Source of the DNA: Fen-1077 sp050014355 | Lineage (GTDB): Bacteria > Chloroflexota > Dehalococcoidia > Dehalococcoidales > RBG-16-60-22 | Length of the DNA: 24,318 bases | NCBI GenBank assembly: GCA_050014355.1 | Contig: JBEKDL010000021.1 | Location: 1 to 24,318, forward strand | Reading direction: 5' to 3' | Part shown: positions 7,092 through 13,644 of the stretch, piece by piece | Layout: each line of letters starts with the position of its first letter | How positions within the stretch are numbered: position 1 is the first letter of the stretch | Position numbers and translations under genes: made by a program | The notes under the pieces: generated by a model | What the model saw: only the letters and a program-made list of their open reading frames with translations | Database searches by the model: none | What the model was told of the DNA's origin: nothing

Positions 7092-8558
7092 ATGGTAGTA
7101 GACACGAAGCTTGCCAGGATAGTAGGCGCTGCCAACGTCAGTAATAAAGAGACAGCGCTGGATGAATACTCCAGGGACATGAGCTTTGTCAATGAGGTCA
7201 AGCCGGACTGTATCGTCAGGCCGAAGACCGCCGCCGAGGTGGAGAAAATTGTGAAGCTGGCCAATGAGACGAACACCCCGCTGGTCCCGGTAAGCTCCGG
7301 GCCGCCCCACTTCCGCGGCGATACCGTCCCCGGCACCGGAGGGGCGGTCATCGTCGATTTAAGCAGGATGAAAAAAATCATTAAAGTTACCCGTCATAAC
7401 CGCGTGGCCATGGTCGAGCCGGGCGTGACCTTTGGAGAGCTGATACCGGCAGTAGAAAAGGAAGGTCTGCGGCTCAATATGCCATTGCTGCCGCGGCAAT
7501 CGAAGGCAGTTATCGGCAGCATGCTGGAGAGAGAGCCGGTGCTGCTGCCCAAGTACCACTGGGACATCTCGGACCCGCTGGCCTGTGTCGAGGTCGTCTT
7601 CGGCCGCGGCGAGGTTTTCCGCACCGGGCAGGCCGCCGGCCCCGGCACAATAGAGGAGCAGTGGGCCGCCGGTGGGGTGCAAAAGACGCCGTACGGCCCC
7701 GGCCCGGCCGCGTGGTACCGGCTTATCCAGGGGGCGCAGGGGACGATGGGCATCGTTACCTGGGCATCGCTGCGGTGCGAGCTACTCCCCGAACTCGAAG
7801 AGCCTTTTGTCGTCGGCTCCTCCAACCTTGGCAAACTGCTCGACATCACCCACTGGCTGGTAAGGATGAGGCTGGTCAACGAGTGCTTTTTGGTGAGCAA
7901 TGTTGACTTGGCGGCTATCATGGCGGAAAAATGGCCGGCGGACTACTGTGATTTGAAGGATTCCTTGCCCCGCTGGATACTCTTTTATAACGTGGCCGGG
8001 TACCATTATTCACCCGAAGAAAGGGTAAAGACCCAGCTCAGGGGCATCACGGATATCTGCAAGCAGGTGGGCGTAGAGCCGGTAAGGGCGGTGGGCAAGG
8101 TCTCCGCCGCCGGGATATTAAAAACAGTGCAGCGTCCTTCAGGCGAGCCTTACTGGAAACTGCGCTATAAGGGGGCCTGCCAGGACATATTTTTTATCAC
8201 CATCTATGAGAAACTGGAACATCAACTCTCGGTCATGAACGAGCTGGCAGGGCAGTGCGGTTTTCCTACGTCGGACATCGGGATATATTTACAGCCCATA
8301 GTCCAGGGGACTAACTGCCATTGCGAATTCAATCTCTTTTACGACCCCGAAAATCCGGGCGAGGTGGAAAGGGTTAAAGAGCTGGCCGCTAAAGTAACCC
8401 CACCCCTCATGGCAGCCGGGGCATTCTTCTCCCGGCCGTACGGTACCGCGGCCCGGATGATTGTGAACCAGAATGCGGCCTACGTCGCCGCTTTAAAAAA
8501 GGTTAAAGGCGTTCTGGACCCGAATAATGTCATGAATCCCGGGAAACTGTGCTTTTAG
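7092..8558 (+). CDS. FAD-binding oxidoreductase, VAO/PCMH type (first FAD subunit)
   Basis: A 488-aa flavoprotein of the VAO/PCMH superfamily, predicted to oxidise a small organic substrate and pass electrons to the Fe-S protein encoded next. The FAD-binding half covers about residues 35-235: IVRPKTAAEVEKIVKLA, a pyrophosphate loop at 66-84 (SSGPPHFRGDTVPGTGG), and GAQGTMGIVTWASL at 214-227. The C-terminus ends DPNNVMNPGKL, the classic end of this fold. Segments such as KYHWDISDPLACVEVV (154-169) and YGPGPAAWYRLIQGAQGTMG resemble vanillyl-alcohol oxidase/4-cresol dehydrogenase more than GlcD. No signal peptide or membrane segment is visible, so it should be cytoplasmic. AAGGAGG (7080-7086) lies 5 nt before ATG 7092. 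It is first of three genes that look like one complex; the substrate is not known. Confidence 0.9.
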   Translation: MVVDTKLARIVGAANVSNKETALDEYSRDMSFVNEVKPDCIVRPKTAAEVEKIVKLANETNTPLVPVSSGPPHFRGDTVPGTGGAVIVDLSRMKKIIKVTRHNRVAMVEPGVTFGELIPAVEKEGLRLNMPLLPRQSKAVIGSMLEREPVLLPKYHWDISDPLACVEVVFGRGEVFRTGQAAGPGTIEEQWAAGGVQKTPYGPGPAAWYRLIQGAQGTMGIVTWASLRCELLPELEEPFVVGSSNLGKLLDITHWLVRMRLVNECFLVSNVDLAAIMAEKWPADYCDLKDSLPRWILFYNVAGYHYSPEERVKTQLRGITDICKQVGVEPVRAVGKVSAAGILKTVQRPSGEPYWKLRYKGACQDIFFITIYEKLEHQLSVMNELAGQCGFPTSDIGIYLQPIVQGTNCHCEFNLFYDPENPGEVERVKELAAKVTPPLMAAGAFFSRPYGTAARMIVNQNAAYVAALKKVKGVLDPNNVMNPGKLCF

Positions 8559-8606
8559 CGCACGCGATATAAGCTTTTTAACGAATGAATCGAGGAAGGT
8601 GAGAAG

Positions 8607-9872
8607 ATGGCAATAGAGCAATACCGCGGAGACATGGAAATGTGCTGCCGGTGTTCGGCCTGTAAACATATTCCGCTGCAAAGGGTAAAGAACCCCGCGC
8701 ATTCTTACGCCTGCCCCAGCATATCCAGGTTTAATTTCCATGCCTATTCAGGCAGCGGCAGGCTGATTATCGGCCGAGAAATGCTGAACACGGGTTTTAA
8801 ATACACGGATAAGCTGCTCCACATCGTGTATAACTGCCAGATGTGCGGCGCCTGCGATATATCCTGCAAATACGCCATGGATATGGAAGTTCTCGCGCCT
8901 ATCAATGAGTTCAGGATTAAATGCGTCGAGGACGGCCATGTCAATCCCGCTCTCGATAAAGTAATCGGCAATTTACGGAAGACCAACTCCATGGTGCCCG
9001 TCAGGGGCAAGCGCGGCGACTGGGCCGAGGGCCTGGGAGTGAAGAACGCCGCCAGAGAAAAGGTGGATGTTCTCTATCACGTCGGCTGTCTGACCAGCTA
9101 CGATAAAGATATGCAGAAACTGGCCAAAGCGACCGTCAAGATACTGCAAAAGGCGGGTGTCAATTTCGGTATCGCCGGAGACGCCGAGGTCTGCTGCGGC
9201 GGGCGCGCTTACCAGATGGGCTACCAGGAAGATTTCCTGACCCAGGCCAAGAAGAACATGGCCTTAATCAAGAAAGCCGGTGTTAAAACACTGGTCACGG
9301 GCTGCGCCGACGGCTACCAGGCATTTAAGGTGCTTTATGATAAATTCAACCTTAAAGGTGACCTTGAAGTGCTCCATATCACCGAGTTCATCGACAGACT
9401 GATTAAAAAAGGCAAGCTCAAGCTGAATAAAAAAGTGAATTTGAACGTTACCTACCATGACCCGTGCTACCTCGGGAGACTGGGAGAGCCTTGGATACAC
9501 TGGGAAGGAAAAAAAATACCGGGGTACAAGTTCGTTTTCGACCCACCGAAGACCTACCGGCGGGGGACAAACGGGGTTTACGCGCCGCCGCGCAATGTAC
9601 TGGCGAGTATCCCCGGGGTAAAGCTTTTTGAGATGGACAGGATTAAAGAGTACTCCTGGTGCTGCGGGGCCGGCGGCGGTGTCAATGAATCAAATCCGGA
9701 GTTCGCCGCGTGGACGGCTAAAAAGAGGATTGAAGAGGCCGGTTCCACCGGCGCGGAAGCGCTGGTAACCGCCTGTCCCTGGTGCGAGACCACCTTCAAC
9801 AAGGCGATTAAAGAGACCCGCAGCAACCTGAAAGTGTACGACATCGTGGAACTGGTGGCGAAGGCAATTTAA
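8607..9872 (+). CDS. Fe-S oxidoreductase with two CCG domains (GlcF/HdrD-like)
   Basis: A 421-aa electron-transfer subunit. Near the N-terminus are two cysteine sets. The first is unusual: C13-x2-C16-x2-C19, with the next Cys-Pro at 36-37. The second is a standard [4Fe-4S] motif C77-x2-C80-x2-C83-x3-C87. Two CCG domains follow. The first has C161, C196-C197 and C233, without the terminal C-x2-C. The second is complete: HDPC with C287, C352-C353, and C390-x2-C393. This layout is that of GlcF, LutA-like and heterodisulfide reductase D/B proteins, which link flavoprotein dehydrogenases to quinones or thiol/disulfide carriers. About 30 residues (292-321) are inserted into the second CCG domain. 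There is a 48-nt gap after the first FAD gene and AGGAAGGTGAG just upstream of the ATG. No membrane segment is visible. Confidence 0.93.
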   Translation: MAIEQYRGDMEMCCRCSACKHIPLQRVKNPAHSYACPSISRFNFHAYSGSGRLIIGREMLNTGFKYTDKLLHIVYNCQMCGACDISCKYAMDMEVLAPINEFRIKCVEDGHVNPALDKVIGNLRKTNSMVPVRGKRGDWAEGLGVKNAAREKVDVLYHVGCLTSYDKDMQKLAKATVKILQKAGVNFGIAGDAEVCCGGRAYQMGYQEDFLTQAKKNMALIKKAGVKTLVTGCADGYQAFKVLYDKFNLKGDLEVLHITEFIDRLIKKGKLKLNKKVNLNVTYHDPCYLGRLGEPWIHWEGKKIPGYKFVFDPPKTYRRGTNGVYAPPRNVLASIPGVKLFEMDRIKEYSWCCGAGGGVNESNPEFAAWTAKKRIEEAGSTGAEALVTACPWCETTFNKAIKETRSNLKVYDIVELVAKAI

Positions 9873-9890
9873 GAAGGGGGAAGATGAATC

Positions 9891-11420
9891 ATGGCTATCA
9901 GCAAAGAAGCCTATAAAGAGCTCGAAGAAGTGGTCGGCCCGGAGAACATTTCCGATGACGTGGCGATAAAAGACGCCTACCGCTCGCAGCATTTAACCGT
10001 GATTCTCCCCGGCAACACGGAGGAGGTCGCCGCGGTCGTCAAGCTATGTAATAAACACAAAATCCCGTTCCAGGTACAGAGCACAGGATGGTCGTTCTAT
10101 CCGCCCGAGTACCACTTCATTTTCCTGGACATGAGGAGGATGAACCGCATCATCGAAATCAACGAGAAAAATATGTATGCGGTTGTCGAGCCTTACGTCA
10201 TCGTGGCAGAGCTCCAGGCCGAGCTGTTTAAACGCGGCCTGACCTGCAACATGAAAGGGTCGGGGGCCAACACCACCGCGCTCGCCATGTCCGGCCACGG
10301 GCACATGGGCCTTTCCACGAGCACCGGCGACCGCAACGATCTGGCGACGGAATGGGTGACTGACGAAGGCGAAATTGTCCGGCTGGGCACGCTGGGAGCC
10401 TCGGACGAATGGTTCTGCGGCGACGGACCGGGGCCTTCTCTCCGGGGCATCATCAGGACCGGCGGCGTTATGACGAAACAGGCCACCAAGGTCTATCACT
10501 GGGGCGGGCCGGCGGGATATCCGCTGCAGGGAAATTCACCGCGCTACACGCTCCCGGAGATACCTTCAAACATGATGGTACGGTATTTCTCTTTCCCTTC
10601 CATCGAGAAACTGGTTGAGGCGGAGCTCAAGATAGGCGAGAGCGAAATCGCCTTCGAGTTGATGGGGTTCTGTCCATCGATGGTGTCTTCCAACATCACG
10701 ACGAGCAACGAGGAAGATTTCGCCACGCTGGAGCGGTTCACCAAAGAAGTGCAGGGGCCTGGCTTCATGGTCATTATCATCGGCAATTTCCCGGGGGACT
10801 TTGAATACAAGAAAATGGTCCTGGAGCGGATTATCAAGGAAACGAGCGGTAAATCCCTTAAACCGGTCGAAGACCCGAAAGTCGAGGCCACGCTGCTGTT
10901 CCAGTGCACCAGGGTCACCGCATCTATCCGGGAGACCTTCCGCGCCGGCGGGATGTTCTCTTCGATGATGGTACAGGGGCAGAGATACGACCTGCACGTG
11001 AAATGGCTGGAACAGGCGGCCGTATGGAAACGAGAGCTGATTAAGAAAGGATTGGTCATCGCGGATGACGGCCAGCAGTTCGGGTGGGGAGAGGAACAGG
11101 GACACCTGGGACACTCCGAGATATTCTGCCGCTATAATCCATACGACGCCGCGTCATTTAAAGCGGTACACGAGTGGATGGATAAAATAGCCAAGGTAGC
11201 CCTCGAAGGCCATTACGCCCTGCCGGTAAACTCGTCCCTGTCCATCGAGGAAATCGGTTCGCAGGTATGCAATTACCATGTCTGGCTCGGCAGGCTCAAG
11301 AAGGCGTTCGACCCAAACCTTATCGGCGCGCGGACGGGATTCAGCTACGTGGGAGCGGACACTTCCGGACAGCACACGATGTTGTATAAGCCGCCCCTAA
11401 AAAATGCGCGTGAGTTTTAA
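9891..11420 (+). CDS. FAD-binding oxidoreductase (second FAD subunit)
   Basis: A 509-aa flavoprotein with an N-terminal FAD_binding_4 (PCMH-type) domain. Visible are TVILPGNTEEVAAVVKLCNK (36-55), STGWSFYPPEYHFIFLDMRRM (64-84) in the place of the pyrophosphate loop, AVVEPYVIVAELQAEL, and the substrate-proximal GGVMTKQATKVYHWGGP (191-207). The C-terminal half has no motif that I recognise beyond the late LKKAFDPNLIG, which resembles the FAD-oxidase C-terminus. It is much longer than GlcE (about 350 aa), so it is a full-size flavoprotein and not a reduced GlcE. ATG 9891 follows AAGGGGGAAG; the ATG at 9884 is out of frame. It lies 18 nt after the Fe-S gene and ends just before a strong terminator. 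Together the three genes suggest a D-F-E-like heterotrimer with two flavins. Confidence 0.88.
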   Translation: MAISKEAYKELEEVVGPENISDDVAIKDAYRSQHLTVILPGNTEEVAAVVKLCNKHKIPFQVQSTGWSFYPPEYHFIFLDMRRMNRIIEINEKNMYAVVEPYVIVAELQAELFKRGLTCNMKGSGANTTALAMSGHGHMGLSTSTGDRNDLATEWVTDEGEIVRLGTLGASDEWFCGDGPGPSLRGIIRTGGVMTKQATKVYHWGGPAGYPLQGNSPRYTLPEIPSNMMVRYFSFPSIEKLVEAELKIGESEIAFELMGFCPSMVSSNITTSNEEDFATLERFTKEVQGPGFMVIIIGNFPGDFEYKKMVLERIIKETSGKSLKPVEDPKVEATLLFQCTRVTASIRETFRAGGMFSSMMVQGQRYDLHVKWLEQAAVWKRELIKKGLVIADDGQQFGWGEEQGHLGHSEIFCRYNPYDAASFKAVHEWMDKIAKVALEGHYALPVNSSLSIEEIGSQVCNYHVWLGRLKKAFDPNLIGARTGFSYVGADTSGQHTMLYKPPLKNAREF

Positions 11421-11437
11421 ATCCTCCCGGCAGTTCG

Positions 11438-11471
11438 AGAGCCCCGCTAACCCGGGGCTCTTTTATTTTAT
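11438..11471 (+). terminator. Intrinsic terminator of the FAD/Fe-S operon
   Basis: A 9-bp perfect stem AGAGCCCCG (11438-11446) with CGGGGCTCT (11453-11461) and a 6-nt loop, followed by TTTTATTTTAT. This is a textbook rho-independent terminator 17 nt after the stop of the second FAD gene. Confidence 0.92.
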
Positions 11472-11488
11472 CGTGGTGTGATAAAATA
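11464..11488 (+). promoter_or_regulatory. Perfect inverted repeat ahead of malQ, possible operator/promoter
   Basis: TATTTTATC (11464-11472) and GATAAAATA (11480-11488) form a 9-bp perfect inverted repeat with a 7-nt spacer. The right arm contains TAAAAT (11482-11487), a good -10 candidate for malQ at a suitable distance (leader about 20 nt). The matching -35 would fall in the U-tract of the preceding terminator and is poor. A palindrome over a weak promoter is a typical transcription-factor operator layout. Confidence 0.4.
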
Positions 11489-11511
11489 GCTTAATACCGG
11501 ATTTTCCATCA

Positions 11512-13644
11512 ATGAACGATACTAATTTAAAAAGCCAGCTTTACCGTCTGGCGCTGCTGTACAACGTGCAGACGGCTTTTTACGGCGTCAGGCACCATCG
11601 CTATAACGCGCCGGTCGAGAGCCTGCTGGCGGTACTGCGGGCACTGGGCGCCCCGCTGGCGTCTTTAAGCGATGTACCCCAGGCTTTACGCGAGAAAAAA
11701 CTGGCATTAAAGCGGCAGATGCTGGAGCCGGTGACGGTCGTTTGGGAAGGCGAATTACCTCAAATCACGGTTACCCTCCCCGGGGAAATAGCCGGTGTGC
11801 CATATTCGGGCAATCTTGAGCTAGAATCGGGGGAAAAATCCGCCTGGAAATGGCAGGCGGCTGAATTGCCGGTATTTCAAAGCACCGCGGTGGAAAACCA
11901 GATGTTTGTGACCACGAAATTAACGCTGCCGCAGGGACTGCCTCCCGGCTACCACAGGTTTACCTTCGAAGCTAAAGGCAGGACGGCAGAGACGCTGGTA
12001 ATCGCGGCGCCCCGCCGCGCCTTTTCCCCGCCGGATGAGAACAATCGCGGCTGGGGCGCTTTTTTGCCTCTTTACGGTCTAAAGACTCAAAACGATTGGG
12101 GCAGCGGCGATTATTCCGGCCTGGGCGCGCTGGTCGATTGGGTGGTGGGGGAGGGAGGCAGCTTAGTAGGGACGCTACCGCTGCTGCCGGTCTTCCTCGA
12201 TGAACCTTACGACCCCAGCCCTTACGCTCCGGTCAGCCGTCTGCTCTGGAACGAATTTTATATCGATGTGACCAGAGCCCGGGAGTTCTCACGATGTGTG
12301 GCGGCACAGGAGATAGTCCAATCCGCTGCTTTCAGGGCGGAAACTGAAAAATTAAGAAGCCAGCCGCTCGTGGACTACCGCCGGGTAATGTCGCTGAAGC
12401 GGAGTTTAATGGAAGAGATGTGCCACTACCTGCTTCAATCGGGCAACCAGCGACTCGAAGCGTTCCAGCGCTTTACGATAGAAAACCCTGTGGCGGTCGA
12501 GTATGCGCAGTTCCGGGCGGTCATGGAAAAACAGAAAAAACCATGGGGCCTGTGGCCGCCGCGTTTACGAGATGGGGATTGGCGGGAAACCGAATACGAG
12601 GAAAATATAAAAAATTACCACCTCTACGCGCAGTGGCTGGCGCAGCAGCAGATTAAGGAACTGGCTGAAAAATCGCGGCAGAAAGGCATAAAACTGTATT
12701 TCGATTTACCGCTGGGCATCCACCCGGACGGCTATGACGCCTGGCGCTATCGTGATGTCTTCGCGAAGGATGTCAGCGCCGGGGCGCCGCCGGACCCGGT
12801 CTTCACGACGGGACAGAACTGGGGTTTCCCACCCCTCCACCCGGACAAAATAAGAGAGCAGGGTTACCAATATTTAAGAAATTACCTGCATCACCATTTG
12901 CAGTACGCCGAAATGCTCCGCATCGACCATGTCATGGGGTTGCACCGGCTCTACTGGATACCGCGCGGGATTGAGGCCACGCAGGGGGTCTACGTGCGCT
13001 ACCGCGCCGAAGAGCTTTACGCCATCCTGGCGCTCGAATCGCACCGCCACCGGAGCATCATCATCGGCGAGGACCTGGGCATCGTGCCGGGATACGTCCG
13101 GCCGGCGATGGCGCGGCACGGACTGCACCGCATGTATATTCTTTACTATGAATTAGCCGACAGCGCTGAAAAAAAGCCCCGCCCTATCCCGCGGCACTGT
13201 ATCGCCGGCCTGAACACGCACGATATGCCCCCTTTCGCTTCTTTCTGGGAGGGCGCGGATATCCCGGAGAAAATGTCTCTGAATCTTTTAGACGAAAAAC
13301 AGGCGGCGGAAGAAAGAGAAAGCCGGCAGGCTACCCGAAAAGCCCTCGGGGATTTCTTAATCGCTAACGGTTTCCTGAAAAAGGCGGGCGAGAGCACGCG
13401 CGCGGCGTTAAAGGCCTGCCTGGCATTCTTGAGCGCCAGCGCCGCGCATACCGTCCTGATAAATCTGGAAGACCTGTGGCTGGAGACCAAAGCGCAGAAC
13501 CTGCCCGGCGTCGGCGATAGGTTCCCGAGCTTTCAGCGCAAAGCACGCTACGCGCTGGAGGAATTTTGCCGCATGAGCGAGGTTAGTGATATCCTAAGAG
13601 AAATAAATACCCTCCGGAAAAGGACAGAAGGGCAGGGAAAATGA
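11512..13644 (+). CDS. malQ: 4-alpha-glucanotransferase (GH77, amylomaltase)
   Basis: Predicted to transfer alpha-1,4-glucan segments between maltodextrins, releasing glucose, during glycogen or maltodextrin turnover. The 710-aa protein has an N-terminal region of about 165 residues resembling the beta-rich extension of long MalQ proteins, then the GH77 barrel. Barrel features are LKTQNDWGSGDYSGLGALVDW, PYDPSPYAPVSRLLWNEFYID, the nucleophile Asp472 in RIDHVMGLHRLYW, the acid/base Glu520 in IGEDLGIVP, and the third acid Asp571 in GLNTHDMPPFASFW. All catalytic residues are present. ATG 11512 has only a weak GGA-type ribosome binding site. Its stop overlaps the start of the GH57 gene by 4 nt (ATGA), so the two are translationally coupled. 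It converges on the GlgE-pathway operon. Confidence 0.95.
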   Translation: MNDTNLKSQLYRLALLYNVQTAFYGVRHHRYNAPVESLLAVLRALGAPLASLSDVPQALREKKLALKRQMLEPVTVVWEGELPQITVTLPGEIAGVPYSGNLELESGEKSAWKWQAAELPVFQSTAVENQMFVTTKLTLPQGLPPGYHRFTFEAKGRTAETLVIAAPRRAFSPPDENNRGWGAFLPLYGLKTQNDWGSGDYSGLGALVDWVVGEGGSLVGTLPLLPVFLDEPYDPSPYAPVSRLLWNEFYIDVTRAREFSRCVAAQEIVQSAAFRAETEKLRSQPLVDYRRVMSLKRSLMEEMCHYLLQSGNQRLEAFQRFTIENPVAVEYAQFRAVMEKQKKPWGLWPPRLRDGDWRETEYEENIKNYHLYAQWLAQQQIKELAEKSRQKGIKLYFDLPLGIHPDGYDAWRYRDVFAKDVSAGAPPDPVFTTGQNWGFPPLHPDKIREQGYQYLRNYLHHHLQYAEMLRIDHVMGLHRLYWIPRGIEATQGVYVRYRAEELYAILALESHRHRSIIIGEDLGIVPGYVRPAMARHGLHRMYILYYELADSAEKKPRPIPRHCIAGLNTHDMPPFASFWEGADIPEKMSLNLLDEKQAAEERESRQATRKALGDFLIANGFLKKAGESTRAALKACLAFLSASAAHTVLINLEDLWLETKAQNLPGVGDRFPSFQRKARYALEEFCRMSEVSDILREINTLRKRTEGQGK

